Program-made: the position numbers and the translations under genes | The notes under the pieces: generated by a model | Seen by the model: the letters and a program-made list of their open reading frames with translations, nothing else | Told to the model about the DNA's origin: nothing | The model's database searches: none | Source of the DNA: Paracoccus sigandri | Lineage (GTDB): Bacteria; Pseudomonadota; Alphaproteobacteria; Rhodobacterales; Rhodobacteraceae | Length of the DNA: 64,000 nt | Reading direction: 5' to 3' | NCBI RefSeq assembly: GCF_003709565.1 | Contig: NZ_QNRC01000018.1 | Span: 17,825 to 81,824, forward strand | In this document: positions 18,655 to 28,218 of the stretch, one piece after another | How positions within the stretch are numbered: the first letter of the stretch is position 1 | Layout: every line of letters starts with the position of its first letter

Positions 18655-19419
18655 CTATCTCAGTAAAATCAGCTCGATCCGGTTGTTTTCCGGGTCCATC
18701 GGGTTCGGATTGCGCCGCTTGCGGTCGGCATAGCCGCTGACGCGCTGGACGCGCATGGGGTCGAATCCCGCGCGCTCCAGAAGATTGCGCACCGCATGGG
18801 CGCGGGCATCCGACAGCGCCCAGACCGGCGAGGAGACCAGCATTTCCGGATAGGCGCGGACATGGCCCGACAGCGCCACATCGTTGCGCACATGGCCCAG
18901 AACCCGCGTCAGGATCGCCGCCAGCTCGGTCAGGACGGGCTGCGGCTGCGCGGTATCCTCGACGAAAAGCGGCTGGCCGGCCAGGTCGGTCAGCTCGATC
19001 ACCAGCCCCTCGTCGGTCATGCGGGTCACCACATGGCGCAGGATGTTGGTCAGCTGCATCGATTCAGCGCCGGTCCCGGTCAGCTGATCCTGCACCTGCT
19101 GGGCCAGCCGTTCGAAATCGGCCTGCTTCATGCTGTCCGGCGTCAGCTGCTGGACGGCCTGCCGGGTTCCGTCCTCGACCCCGTCGCCCGCGGCGCCGGG
19201 ACGATGCACGATGGTCGGGTTGAAATATTCGGCCAGGCCCTGCCGCTGCTTTTCCGTGGTCGCATTCAGCAGCCACATCAGCAGGAAGAAGGCCATCATC
19301 GCGGTCACGAAATCCGCATAGGCCACCTTCCAGGCGCCGCCGTGATGGCCCGCTTCGCCGCCGCCCTCGCCGCGCTTGATGATGATCGTGGCCCCGGTCG
19401 AGCCTTTCCCAGCGGCCAT
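18655..19419 (-). CDS. motB: Flagellar motor stator protein MotB
   Basis: A 254-residue stator subunit anchoring the motor to peptidoglycan. There is one N-terminal helix with the proton-binding Asp in AYADFVTAMMAFFLLMWLLNAT, a plug-like linker, and a C-terminal OmpA-type peptidoglycan-binding domain (LSGHVRAYPE, SDARAHAVRNLLERAG, RRNPNPMDPENNRIELIL). No motA lies next to it. It is the first gene of the minus-strand flagellar unit. Confidence 0.92.
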   Translation of the reverse strand: MAAGKGSTGATIIIKRGEGGGEAGHHGGAWKVAYADFVTAMMAFFLLMWLLNATTEKQRQGLAEYFNPTIVHRPGAAGDGVEDGTRQAVQQLTPDSMKQADFERLAQQVQDQLTGTGAESMQLTNILRHVVTRMTDEGLVIELTDLAGQPLFVEDTAQPQPVLTELAAILTRVLGHVRNDVALSGHVRAYPEMLVSSPVWALSDARAHAVRNLLERAGFDPMRVQRVSGYADRKRRNPNPMDPENNRIELILLR

Positions 19420-19509
19420 GCCACCACTCCGTCACTATGAACCGGAGCGAATGTCGGGCCATGGTGCCGATGAAACAAGTTAACGGATCAAATGCCGTGT
19501 AATTCGGGC

Positions 19510-20730
19510 TCAGTCGTAACTGCGCCGGTCCTCGATCACCTTGCCGTCATTGGGCAGGCTGCCGGGGGTGACGATCTCGATCCGGCCCTTCAGCTTCAGC
19601 GTGTCGGCGACGCTGGCGGCATAGGCCTCGCCGCTGTCGGCGGTGGATTCCAGCTGCACGGTCATCACGTCCATCTCGCCCGAGCGGTCGGCGATGACGC
19701 GGGCGCGGGCGATCTCGGGATGGCGGGCGACCAGCGCGGCGACCTGTTCGGGGCGCACGAACATGCCCTTGATCTTGGTCGTCTGGTCGGCGCGGCCCAT
19801 CCAGCCCTTGATGCGCATGTTCGTGCGGCCACAAGGGCTTGTGCCGGACATGACCGCGGACAGGTCGCCCGTCGCGAAGCGGATCAGCGGATAGTCGGGG
19901 TTGAAGCTGGTCACGACGACCTCGCCGACCTCGCCTTCGGGGACCGGGTCGCCGGTGCCGGGGCGGACGATCTCGACGATGACGCCCTCGTCGACGATCA
20001 TCCCCTCCATCGCCTCGCTTTCATAGGCGATATTGCCCAGATCGGCGGTGGCATAGCATTGCCGCGTCACGATGCCGCGATCCGCATAGGCCTGCCGCAG
20101 CGACGGAAACAGCGCCCCCCCGCCCACGGCCGCGCGGGTGATCGACAGCCGCTCGCCCATCTCGTCGGCGCGGTCCAGGATCACCTTCAGGAAATCCGGC
20201 GTCCCGGCATAGACCGTGGTGCCGATATCGACGGCGGCGCGGACCTGCAATTCGGTCTGGCCGGTGCCGGCGGGCAGGACGGCGGCATCGACGGCGCGCG
20301 CGCCCGATTCGAACATCATCCCCGCCGGGGTCAGGTGATAGCCGAAGCAGTTCTGCACGATGTCGCCCTGGCGCACGCCGGCCGCGAACAGGAAGCGGCC
20401 CAGGCGCCACCAGTCGCCGTCGCGCCGGCCGGGCTCGTAGATCGGGCCGGGGCTCTGGAAGATATGGTCGAACTCGGCTGCCAGCCGCGTCGCATAGCCC
20501 CCGAAAGGCGGCGATTTCTTCTGCGCCTCGGACAGCTCGGCCTTGCGGATCACCGGCAGCGAAGCCAGCGCGGCGCGGTCGCGAACCTGCTGCGGATCAA
20601 CCTCGCGCAGCAGCCGCGCCAGCGCCGGCGCGGTCCTGGCCCGCTGGATCGCGGCGGGAAGCGCCTCGGCCAGCGCCTCCTCGCGCTCGGCGGGATCGCG
20701 GGTCTCCAGATCGTCGTAATGGGCGGTCAT
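19510..20730 (-). CDS. Phenylacetate-CoA ligase-like AMP-forming ligase
   Basis: A protein of about 406 residues from the PaaK branch of adenylate-forming enzymes. It carries a variant P-loop region (FQSPGPIYEPGRRDGDWWR), FGYHLTPAGMMFESGARAV, YATADLGNIAYE and the C-terminal hinge RADQTTKIKGMFVRPEQV. These are typical of uncharacterised ligases paired with branched-chain-type ABC transporters. The start is taken at ATG 20730; an in-frame GTG at 20739 is possible. It follows the livF-like gene by 43 nt and is last in the operon. The substrate, probably an aromatic or short-chain carboxylate, is inference. Confidence 0.85.
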   Translation of the reverse strand: MTAHYDDLETRDPAEREEALAEALPAAIQRARTAPALARLLREVDPQQVRDRAALASLPVIRKAELSEAQKKSPPFGGYATRLAAEFDHIFQSPGPIYEPGRRDGDWWRLGRFLFAAGVRQGDIVQNCFGYHLTPAGMMFESGARAVDAAVLPAGTGQTELQVRAAVDIGTTVYAGTPDFLKVILDRADEMGERLSITRAAVGGGALFPSLRQAYADRGIVTRQCYATADLGNIAYESEAMEGMIVDEGVIVEIVRPGTGDPVPEGEVGEVVVTSFNPDYPLIRFATGDLSAVMSGTSPCGRTNMRIKGWMGRADQTTKIKGMFVRPEQVAALVARHPEIARARVIADRSGEMDVMTVQLESTADSGEAYAASVADTLKLKGRIEIVTPGSLPNDGKVIEDRRSYD

Positions 20731-20773
20731 CCCTGTCACCTTGTCCGTGCTGCTTCGTTTGCGGGTCCGTCAC

Positions 20774-21604
20774 TCACGCCAGCCAGCGCTTGCGGCGGCG
20801 ATAGCTGCGAACGTCGCGGAAGGACTTGCGGCCCTCGTCCGACATGCCCAGGTAGAATTCCTTCACGTCCGGATTCTCGCGCAGCGCATCGGCCGGGCCG
20901 TCCATGACCACGCGGCCGCTTTCCAGGATATAGCCGTAATGGGCATAGCGCAGGGCGACATTGGTGTTCTGCTCGGCCAGCAGGAAGGTCACGCCCTCGC
21001 CCTCGTTCACGGCCTTCACGATCTGGAAGATCTGCTCGACCAGTTGCGGCGCCAGGCCCATCGAGGGCTCGTCCAGGAGGATCGTCTCGGGGCGGCTCAT
21101 CAGCGCGCGGCCCATCGCGACCATCTGCTGCTCGCCGCCCGAGGTATAGCCCGCCTGGCTTTTCCGCCGTTCCATCAGGCGCGGGAAATAGCTGTAGACC
21201 ATCTCCAGGTCCTGCCGGATCGCGGCCGCGCCGTCGCGGCGGGTATAGGCGCCGGTCAGCAGGTTCTCCTCGACGGTCAGGTGCTCGAAGCAATGGCGGC
21301 CCTCCATCACCTGGATGACGCCGCGCTTGACCAGCGCGGCCGGGTCCAGGTCGGTCACCCGGTCGCCGCGATAGGTGATGCTGCCCTTCGTCACCTCGCC
21401 CCGTTCGCTGGCCAGAAGGTTCGAGATCGCCTTCAGCGTCGTGGTCTTGCCCGCGCCGTTGCCGCCCAGGAGCGCGGTGATGCCGCCCTTCGGAACCGAG
21501 AGGCTGACGCCCTTCAGCACCAGAATGACGTGATTGTAGATCACCTCGATATTGTTGACCTCAAGAAGGGTCTCTTTCTGCGCGTCGGTCATGGCGTCCA
21601 GCAT
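20774..21604 (-). CDS. Branched-chain-type ABC transporter ATP-binding protein (LivF-like)
   Basis: A 276-residue ATPase with Walker A GGNGAGKTTTL, signature YTSGGEQQMVAMGRAL, Walker B ETILLDEPSMGL and the LAEQNT switch. The start at MLDAMTDAQ follows a GGGGGA site. The C-terminus is extended by a basic RSYRRRKRWLA tail beyond the usual LivF end. It pairs with the LivG-like ATPase of the same cluster. Confidence 0.93.
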   Translation of the reverse strand: MLDAMTDAQKETLLEVNNIEVIYNHVILVLKGVSLSVPKGGITALLGGNGAGKTTTLKAISNLLASERGEVTKGSITYRGDRVTDLDPAALVKRGVIQVMEGRHCFEHLTVEENLLTGAYTRRDGAAAIRQDLEMVYSYFPRLMERRKSQAGYTSGGEQQMVAMGRALMSRPETILLDEPSMGLAPQLVEQIFQIVKAVNEGEGVTFLLAEQNTNVALRYAHYGYILESGRVVMDGPADALRENPDVKEFYLGMSDEGRKSFRDVRSYRRRKRWLA

Positions 21605-21658
21605 GGCATTCCCCCGGAGAGACCCCCGGCGACCCATCGGCCGCCGGGGCGTTGCGGA

Positions 21659-22939
21659 TCAGCAGCGCGGCTCGATGCCGGCTTCCTTCGCATAGGCTTC
21701 GCTGTCCTCGGCGATCAGCGGGCCCAGAACGTCCTGGTCCGGCTCGGTGAAGTCGGTGATCAGGGTCCATTTGCGCTCGGTCGCGTCCCATTGCTGCACG
21801 CGGGCCATGCCGCTGCCGCCGTGGTTCTCGCAGCTCATGGTGATCGCGGGGCCGAAATCGGGCAGGCCCAGCTCCTCCAGCCGCTCGGCCGAGATCTCCA
21901 GCGCCTCGAACCCGTCGCGCAGCTGCGCCGGGGTGATCTGCGAGGTGCCGGCCAGCTCCTGCGCCTTGGCGATGGCCTCGGCGATGACCACGGCCGCATA
22001 CATGCCGCGCGAATACAGCACCGAGCCGACGAACTGGCCGCCCTGCGACGCCTTGCCGGGATCGATGACATATTGCTTCATGTCGTCATAGATCGGATAA
22101 TCCATGCCGACGCCGTGGAAGGTCAGCGCCTTGTAGCCATTGGCCGCGGCCCCCACCGGCTGCACGTCGACCTCGGATCCCGACCAGTAGGTGCCGATGA
22201 AGTTCTCCATCGGGAAGCGGATGTTGGCGGCCTCCTGGATCGCGGTCTGGTTCATCACCCCCCAGCCCCACATCAGCACGTAATCCGGCCGGTCGCGGCG
22301 GGTCTGCAGCCACTGGCTCTTCTGCTCCTGCCCCGGCGGGTCGATGGGCAGCGCCGAGAAGGTGAAGCCGTGCTTCTCGGCCAGTTCCTCCAGCGTGCGG
22401 ATCGGCTCCTTGCCATAGGCCGAGTTGTGATAGACCAGCGCGATCTTCTTGCCGCTCAGGTCGCCGCCATTCTCGTCCAGCAGGTATTTCACCGCGACCG
22501 AGGCGCCGTCCCAGTAATTGGCGGGCGCGTTGAAGACCCATTCGAACACCGCGCCGTTCTTGGCCGAGGTCCGCCCATAGCCCGGCGTGTAAAGCGGGAT
22601 CTGGTCGGCGGCGGCCTTCGGGATCAGCTGATAGGTGATGCCGGTGGACAGCGGGTTGTAGACCAGCGCGCCGCCGCCCTTGGTCGCCTCATAGCATTCG
22701 ACGCCCTTCTCGGTGTTATAGGCGGTCTCGCATTCCGGGACCCGGATCGTCTCGCCGCCGATGCCGCCGTCGCGTTCGTTCAGCAGGGTGAAATAGTCGT
22801 TGAACCCGTCGGCATATTGCGTGCCGTTCGCGCCGTAAGGGCCGGTGCGATAGGACAGGTTCGGCACGACCAGATCGGCCATCGCCGGCGCCGCGGCCAT
22901 GAAGGCGCCTGCGGCCAGGGTGGTGAATTTCAGTTTCAT
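21659..22939 (-). CDS. ABC transporter periplasmic substrate-binding protein (LivK-like)
   Basis: A 426-residue secreted binding protein with a clear Sec signal peptide (MKLKFTTLAAGAFMAAAPAMA). It contains the Leu/Ile/Val-binding-protein fold segments YADGFNDYFTLLNERDGGIGGETI and KKIALVYHNSAYGKEPI. The start is fixed by the signal peptide and a GGAGGAG site; the frame stays open far upstream but overlaps livM. Proteins of this subgroup accompany acyl-CoA ligases and are unlikely to bind branched-chain amino acids; the ligand is unknown. Confidence 0.92.
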   Translation of the reverse strand: MKLKFTTLAAGAFMAAAPAMADLVVPNLSYRTGPYGANGTQYADGFNDYFTLLNERDGGIGGETIRVPECETAYNTEKGVECYEATKGGGALVYNPLSTGITYQLIPKAAADQIPLYTPGYGRTSAKNGAVFEWVFNAPANYWDGASVAVKYLLDENGGDLSGKKIALVYHNSAYGKEPIRTLEELAEKHGFTFSALPIDPPGQEQKSQWLQTRRDRPDYVLMWGWGVMNQTAIQEAANIRFPMENFIGTYWSGSEVDVQPVGAAANGYKALTFHGVGMDYPIYDDMKQYVIDPGKASQGGQFVGSVLYSRGMYAAVVIAEAIAKAQELAGTSQITPAQLRDGFEALEISAERLEELGLPDFGPAITMSCENHGGSGMARVQQWDATERKWTLITDFTEPDQDVLGPLIAEDSEAYAKEAGIEPRC

Positions 22940-22992
22940 TCGGGTCTCCTCCCCAAGATGAGATATGCCGGTTCGCCCGGTTCTGTCGGAAA

Positions 22993-24069
22993 TCAGTGCG
23001 GGAACGGCCACAGCCGCAGCTTCTCCTTGGTCAGCTGCCACAGCCGGGCAAGGCCATGCGGCTCGACGATCAGGAAGAACACGATCAGCGCGCCGACGAT
23101 CATCAGCTCGATATGGGCGGCCAGGTTGGTGGGCCAGCCGAAGCTGCCGACCAGGATGTTCTTCAGCAGCACCGGCAGCAGCACCAGGAAGGCCGCGCCC
23201 GCGAAGCTGCCGAAGATGCTGCCCAGCCCGCCGATGATGATCATGAACAGCACCAGGAAGCTCTTGTTGATGCCGAAGGCCTCGTTGGCATCGGCCGCGC
23301 CCAGATAGACCGCGAAGAGCAGCGCCCCCGCGATGCCGATCAGGAAGCTGGAGACCGCGAAGGCCGACAGCTTCGCGGTCAGCGGGTTCACCCCGATGAT
23401 CTCGGCCGCGATGTCCATGTCGCGGATCGCCATCCACTTGCGCCCCAGCGTGCCGCGCGTCAGGTTGCGCACCGCCCAGGCCAGCACGAACAGGAAGCAC
23501 AGGCAGATCAGGTACTTGGCCGGTGCGCTGGTGGTCGGCCCGGTCACCGCATAGCCGAAGACCCGCCGCGTCGGCGCGGTGATCTGGCCCGAGGCGGAAT
23601 AGTTGTAGAACCACGGCACCTTGTTGAACAGCCAGACCAGGAAGAACTGCGCGGCCAGCGTCGCCACCGCCAGGTAGAACCCCTTGATCCGCAGCGAGGG
23701 CAGCCCGAACAGCACCCCCACCGCCGCGGTGATGCCCCCGGCCAGCAGGATGTGGATGACGATGCTGACCTCGGGGAACGAGGTCATCAGCTTGTAGACC
23801 GCATAGGCGCCCACCGCCATGAAGCCGCCGGTCCCCAGGCTGACCTGCCCGGCATAGCCGGTCAGCACGTTCAGCCCCAGCGCCGCGATCGCATAGATCA
23901 GGAACGGCACCAGCACGGCATTGGCCCAATAGGCGTCGATATAGATCGGGACGACCAGGAAGGCCGCGGCCAGGATGACGTAATAGCCCCAGCGATCCAG
24001 CCGGATCGGGAATGTCTGGCCGTCGTCGCGATAGGTGGTCTTGAAGTCGCCTGCCTCACGGTAGAACAT
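22993..24069 (-). CDS. Branched-chain-type ABC transporter permease (LivM-like)
   Basis: A 358-residue inner-membrane permease with about ten helices. The LivM core ALGLNVLTGYAGQVSLGTGGFMAVGAYAV lies near residues 62-90, and GVNPLTAKLSAFAVSSFLIGIAGALL carries the cytoplasmic coupling region. The start is placed at MFYREAGDFK, 4 nt after the small upstream ORF. It works with the LivH-like permease. Confidence 0.93.
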   Translation of the reverse strand: MFYREAGDFKTTYRDDGQTFPIRLDRWGYYVILAAAFLVVPIYIDAYWANAVLVPFLIYAIAALGLNVLTGYAGQVSLGTGGFMAVGAYAVYKLMTSFPEVSIVIHILLAGGITAAVGVLFGLPSLRIKGFYLAVATLAAQFFLVWLFNKVPWFYNYSASGQITAPTRRVFGYAVTGPTTSAPAKYLICLCFLFVLAWAVRNLTRGTLGRKWMAIRDMDIAAEIIGVNPLTAKLSAFAVSSFLIGIAGALLFAVYLGAADANEAFGINKSFLVLFMIIIGGLGSIFGSFAGAAFLVLLPVLLKNILVGSFGWPTNLAAHIELMIVGALIVFFLIVEPHGLARLWQLTKEKLRLWPFPH

Positions 24070-24073
24070 CGCG

Positions 24074-24217
24074 TTACTCCTCGCTCGGGCTGTCTGCGGC
24101 GGCGTCGCGCCCCATCGCCGGATCGGCCTCCGAAGCGACGGCAAGCCCTGCCGCTTCCGCCCTCCGGGCCTTCTCTGTTGTCCAAATACCCCCGCCGGAG
24201 GCGTCGAAATCCATCAT
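24074..24217 (-). CDS. Possible 47-aa spacer ORF between livH and livM
   Basis: An ORF starting at paired ATG codons 2 nt after the livH stop and ending 4 nt before the livM start. It fills the otherwise 150-nt gap. The product is acidic and Ala/Glu-rich with no recognised motif; its SGGGIWTTEKA segment is encoded by a copy of the dispersed repeat. It may only keep ribosomes moving across an inserted repeat and so couple livM translation. It could also be chance. Confidence 0.35.
   Translation of the reverse strand: MMDFDASGGGIWTTEKARRAEAAGLAVASEADPAMGRDAAADSPSEE
24171..24193 (-). repeat. Dispersed repeat, copy b
   Basis: The minus strand reads GTATTTGGACAACAGAGAA preceded by GGGG. It begins 26 nt after the livH stop in the same orientation, inside the livH-livM spacer. 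It differs from copy a by the CAGAGAA ending. Confidence 0.75.
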
Positions 24218-24219
24218 GG

Positions 24220-25203
24220 TCACACCCGCTCGATGATCCGCTCGCCGAACAGGCCCTGCGGCCGGAAGACGAGGAAGACCAGCGCCAGCACATAGGCGAA
24301 CCAGTTCTCGGTGGCGCCGCCGACCAGCGGGCCGATCCAGAATTCGAACAGCTTCTCGCCCACGCCGATGATCAGCCCGCCGACGATGGCGCCGGGGATC
24401 GAGGTGAAGCCGCCCAGCATCAGGACCGGCAGCGCCTTCAGCGCGATCAGCGACAGGCTGAACTGCACGCCCGACTTGGTGCCCCACATGATGCCCGCGA
24501 CCAGCGCGACGAAGCCGGCGATCGACCAGACCATCACCCAGATGAAGCGCAGGCTGATGCCGACCGACAGGGCCGCCTGGTGGTCGTCGGCCACGGCGCG
24601 CATCGCCCGGCCCTGCTTGGTATATTGGGCGAAGGCCACCAGCGCCGCGACCAGCAGCGCCGCGATCATCGTGGCCCAGATGTCCAGCCGGTCCAGGAAG
24701 AAGCCATAGCCCAGCCAGTCCGCGGTCATCGTCTCGACCGTGTCCGAGATCCCCTGCGGCAGGCCGACATCCAGCGTCTTGATGTCCGCGCCCCACATCA
24801 CGTCGCCCATGCCCTCCAGGAAATAGGCCAGGCCGATGGTGGCCATGAACAGGATGATCGGCTCCTGCCCGACCAGGTGCTGCAGCACCAGCTTCTCGAT
24901 CAGGAAGGCCAGCAGCACCATGATCCCCGCGGTCAGCGCGATGGCCAGGATCGAGGGCACGGTCCAGCCGAAATGGTGCAGGTTGGTGCCGAACATGGCG
25001 TTGATCAGATGCGCGAAGGGCACCTGGCCCTGCTGGATGCCGACCAGCGTCAGCGCCGCGAACAGCGCCAGCACCCCCTGCGCATAGTTGAACACGCCCG
25101 AGGCCTTGAAGATCAGCACGAAGCCAAGCGCGACCAGCGAATACATCACGCCGGCCATCAGCCCGTTCAGGAACACCTCGGCGGCGAAGAAAAGCTGGTC
25201 CAT
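24220..25203 (-). CDS. Branched-chain-type ABC transporter permease (LivH-like)
   Basis: A 327-residue inner-membrane permease. It has the LivH N-terminus (FLNGLMAGVMYSLVALGFVLIFKASGVFNYAQG), RAMRAVADDHQAALSVGI with the EAA-like coupling loop, and the C-terminal VFRPQGLFGERIIERV. Length and topology are normal. It is followed by the spacer ORF and livM. Confidence 0.94.
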   Translation of the reverse strand: MDQLFFAAEVFLNGLMAGVMYSLVALGFVLIFKASGVFNYAQGVLALFAALTLVGIQQGQVPFAHLINAMFGTNLHHFGWTVPSILAIALTAGIMVLLAFLIEKLVLQHLVGQEPIILFMATIGLAYFLEGMGDVMWGADIKTLDVGLPQGISDTVETMTADWLGYGFFLDRLDIWATMIAALLVAALVAFAQYTKQGRAMRAVADDHQAALSVGISLRFIWVMVWSIAGFVALVAGIMWGTKSGVQFSLSLIALKALPVLMLGGFTSIPGAIVGGLIIGVGEKLFEFWIGPLVGGATENWFAYVLALVFLVFRPQGLFGERIIERV

Positions 25204-25251
25204 CAGAGGGTCCTCCGGCGGGGTTGCGGCTGGGTGTTCAGGTGGGCGCGG

Positions 25252-26073
25252 TCAGTCATGGGCCACCCCCAGATAGGCGTCGATGACTTCCTGGTTGCTG
25301 CGCACCTCGTCGGGGGTGCCGTCGCCGATCTTGCGGCCGTAATCCATCACCACCACCCGGTCCGACAGGTCCATGACCACGCCCATGTCATGCTCGATCA
25401 GCGCGATGGTCGTGCCGAATTCGTCGTTCACGTCCAGGATGAAGCGGCTCATGTCCTCCTTCTCCTCGACATTCATGCCCGCCATCGGCTCGTCCAGAAG
25501 CAGAAGCTGCGGCTCGGCCGCCAGGGCGCGGGCCAGCTCGACCCGCTTCTTCAGCCCGTAGGGCAGCCGGCCGACCGGGGTCTTGCGGATGTTCTGGATC
25601 TCCAGGAAGTCGATGATCTTCTCGACCTGCTCGCGGTTCTCGTTCTCCTCGCGCTCGGCCCGGCCCCACCACAAAGCCTGGCTGAAGAAGCCCGCCTTCA
25701 TGCGGTTCAGCCGCCCGGTCATGATGTTGTCCAGCACCGTCATGCCGTCGAACAGGGCGATGTTCTGGAAGGTCCGGGCAATGCCCAGGCGCGCGACCTG
25801 GTAGGGCCTCATCGGCCCGCGCTTCTCGCCGCGGAACCAGACCTCGCCCTCCTGCGGGACGTAGAAGCCCGAGATCACGTTCAGCATCGAGGACTTGCCG
25901 GCGCCGTTGGGGCCGATGATGGCGCGGATCTCTCCCTGCCGGATGTCGAAGCTGATGTCCTTGATCGCCACCACGCCGCCAAAGCGCAGGGTGATGTTCT
26001 TCATGTCCATCAGCACGCCGCCGATCTGGCGGCCGTCCGCGGTGACATGGCCGTCTTGCATCTGCTGGTTCAT
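25252..26073 (-). CDS. Branched-chain-type ABC transporter ATP-binding protein (LivG-like)
   Basis: A 273-residue ATPase with Walker A GPNGAGKSSML, LivG-type IARTFQNIALFDGMTVLDNI, a variant signature LPYGLKKRVELARAL (the usual LSGGQ is replaced by LPYGLKK, common in this subgroup), Walker B LLLLDEPMAGM and switch IEHDMGVVM. It overlaps the stop of the acyl-CoA ligase gene by 4 nt (ATGA), showing that ligase and transporter are co-translated. Confidence 0.93.
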   Translation of the reverse strand: MNQQMQDGHVTADGRQIGGVLMDMKNITLRFGGVVAIKDISFDIRQGEIRAIIGPNGAGKSSMLNVISGFYVPQEGEVWFRGEKRGPMRPYQVARLGIARTFQNIALFDGMTVLDNIMTGRLNRMKAGFFSQALWWGRAEREENENREQVEKIIDFLEIQNIRKTPVGRLPYGLKKRVELARALAAEPQLLLLDEPMAGMNVEEKEDMSRFILDVNDEFGTTIALIEHDMGVVMDLSDRVVVMDYGRKIGDGTPDEVRSNQEVIDAYLGVAHD

Positions 26074-28043
26074 TGCGCCGCCACCTTCTGTTCCGCGCCC
26101 GGAAAGACCTGCGCATCCTCGATCTTCAGCGTCGCCTTGATGCGGCCCTTGCGGCCGTCCTCGTAGGTCACCTCGGTTTCCGTGTAGATGCTGGGCGAGC
26201 CGTCATAGAGCGCGCCGACCAGGTCGGCGAATTTCTCGCTGATGACGGCGCGGCGGACCTTGCGGGTGCGGGTCATCTCGCCGTCGTCGGGGTCCAGTTC
26301 CTTGTGCAGCACCAGGAAGCGGTGGATCTGGCAGCCCGACAGCATCGCATCCTCGGCGATGGATCGGTTGACCTCCTCGACATGGCTCTTGATCGTCGCA
26401 TAGACCTGCGGATGGCCCGCCAGTTCCTGGTAGGAGGCATAGGCGATGTTGTTCCGCTCGGCCCAGTTGCCGACGGCGCCCAGGTCGATATTGATCATCG
26501 CGGTGCAATAGTCGCGGCCGTTGCCGATCACCACGGCTTCCAGGATGTTGGGATAGAACTTCAGCTTGTTCTCGACATATTTGGGCGCGAACATGCTGCC
26601 ATCGGCCATCTTGCCCACGTCCTTGGCGCGGTCGATGATGCGCAGATGGCCGCTGCCCGGCTCGAAGAAGCCGGCATCGCCCGTCGCCACCCAGCCCTGC
26701 GCATCCTTGGTCGATGCCGTGCTTTCGGGATTGTTGAAATATTCCACGAAGGTGCCGGGGCCGCGATAGAAGACCTCGCCGTTCTCGGCGATCTTCACCT
26801 CGACGCCGGGGCTGGGCACGCCCACCGTGTCCGAGCGCACCTGCCCGTCGGGCTGCTGGGTGATGAAGACCGAGGCCTCGGTCTGGCCGTAGAGCTGCTT
26901 CAGGTTGATCCCCAGGCTGCGGTAGAAATCGAAGATCTCGGGGCCGATCGCCTCGCCGGCGGTATAGCCGACGCGGATGCGGCTGAACCCCAGCGTGTTC
27001 TTCAGCGGGCCATAGACGAGGAATTTCCCCAGCGCGTAAGAGATCCGGTCGCCGAACCCGACCGGCTGGCCGTCCAGCAGCGCCGGGCCGACGCGGCGGG
27101 CGACAGCCATGAAATGGCGGAACAGGCGCTGCTTCAGGCGGCTGGCATCCTCCATGCGGATCATCACGCTGGTCAGCTGGCCCTCGAAGACGCGGGGCGG
27201 GGCGAAGAAATAGGTCGGGCCGATCTCGCGCAGGTCGGTCATCATCGTCTGCGCGCTTTCGGGGCAGTTGACGGTGAAGCCCGCCGAATAGGCCTGCGCG
27301 ATGGAAAAGATGAAATCGCCGACCCAGGCCATCGGCAGATAGGCCAGGACCTCTTCCTTCTCGGTCAGGCGGTCGAATTCGCAGGTATTGCGGCCGGTCT
27401 CGATGATGTTGCGGTTCGACAGCACCACGCCCTTGGGCTTGCCGGTCGTCCCCGAGGTATACAGCATCACGCAGGTGTCGTCGTAGCCCAAGGCGGCGAT
27501 GCGGCCGTCCAGCTCGTCGCCCAGGCGCGCCGCGGCGGCGCGGCCCTCGGCCTGAACGTCGGCCAGGGCGTTCATGTGGCTGTGGTCGTATTTGCGCATC
27601 CCGCGCTTGTCGGTATAGACGATATGCTCGATCGCGGGGGCGCGGGCGCCAACCTCCAGCACCTTGTCGACCTGTTCCTGGTCGCCGCAGATCACGAAGC
27701 GCGCGCCGCAATGGTCCAGCACATAGGCCATCTCTTCGGCGACGGCGTCCTGATACAGCGGCACCGGCACCGCGCCGCACATCTGCGCGGCCACCATCGC
27801 CCAGTAGTGGGCCGGACGGTTGCGCCCGATCACCGCGACATAATCGCCCTGCCGCAGTCCCAGCACCAGGAAACCCAGCGCCAGCGCGCGGATCTCGTCG
27901 GCGGCCTCGGCCCAGGTCCAGCTTTGCCAGATCCCGAATTCCTTCTCGCGATAGGCGGGCCGGTTGCCGAAACGGGCCACATTCCGCGCCAGCAGCGCGG
28001 GAACAGAGTGCAATTCGCCCCGGGGCGCCTGCCGTTCGGTCAT
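26070..28043 (-). CDS. Long-chain acyl-CoA synthetase-like AMP-binding ligase
   Basis: A 657-residue adenylate-forming enzyme that would activate a carboxylic acid to its CoA thioester. Motifs are the P-loop CVMLYTSGTTGKPKGVV, YLPMAWVGDF, KQLYGQTEASVFIT and the hinge GDAGFFEPGSGHLRIIDRAKDVGK. The start at MTERQAPRG has a GGAGG site; the frame runs on upstream for over 1.8 kb but overlaps the divergent kinase gene and is not coding. It is first in the transporter operon. Confidence 0.92.
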   Translation of the reverse strand: MTERQAPRGELHSVPALLARNVARFGNRPAYREKEFGIWQSWTWAEAADEIRALALGFLVLGLRQGDYVAVIGRNRPAHYWAMVAAQMCGAVPVPLYQDAVAEEMAYVLDHCGARFVICGDQEQVDKVLEVGARAPAIEHIVYTDKRGMRKYDHSHMNALADVQAEGRAAAARLGDELDGRIAALGYDDTCVMLYTSGTTGKPKGVVLSNRNIIETGRNTCEFDRLTEKEEVLAYLPMAWVGDFIFSIAQAYSAGFTVNCPESAQTMMTDLREIGPTYFFAPPRVFEGQLTSVMIRMEDASRLKQRLFRHFMAVARRVGPALLDGQPVGFGDRISYALGKFLVYGPLKNTLGFSRIRVGYTAGEAIGPEIFDFYRSLGINLKQLYGQTEASVFITQQPDGQVRSDTVGVPSPGVEVKIAENGEVFYRGPGTFVEYFNNPESTASTKDAQGWVATGDAGFFEPGSGHLRIIDRAKDVGKMADGSMFAPKYVENKLKFYPNILEAVVIGNGRDYCTAMINIDLGAVGNWAERNNIAYASYQELAGHPQVYATIKSHVEEVNRSIAEDAMLSGCQIHRFLVLHKELDPDDGEMTRTRKVRRAVISEKFADLVGALYDGSPSIYTETEVTYEDGRKGRIKATLKIEDAQVFPGAEQKVAAQ

Positions 28044-28218
28044 GTATCCTCCCTGTCGCGCCGGTTGCGCGTCGCGCCGCAGGGGTCCCCCTCCCCTTCG
28101 GCTGCCCGCAATCTCACCGGCAATCTTTGCCGCAGTTTTGCCTGATTCCAACAAAATGTTACAGACTTCCGCCGGCGCCGCCGCGATGCTAACCCTGCCC
28201 GCGAGAGAGGAGATCGAC

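Noticed and set aside
22996..26166. A 1056-codon plus-strand frame across the ABC transporter genes
   Set aside because: It has the His/Asp/Gln/Arg-rich composition of a reverse-strand shadow and spans five real genes on the other strand.
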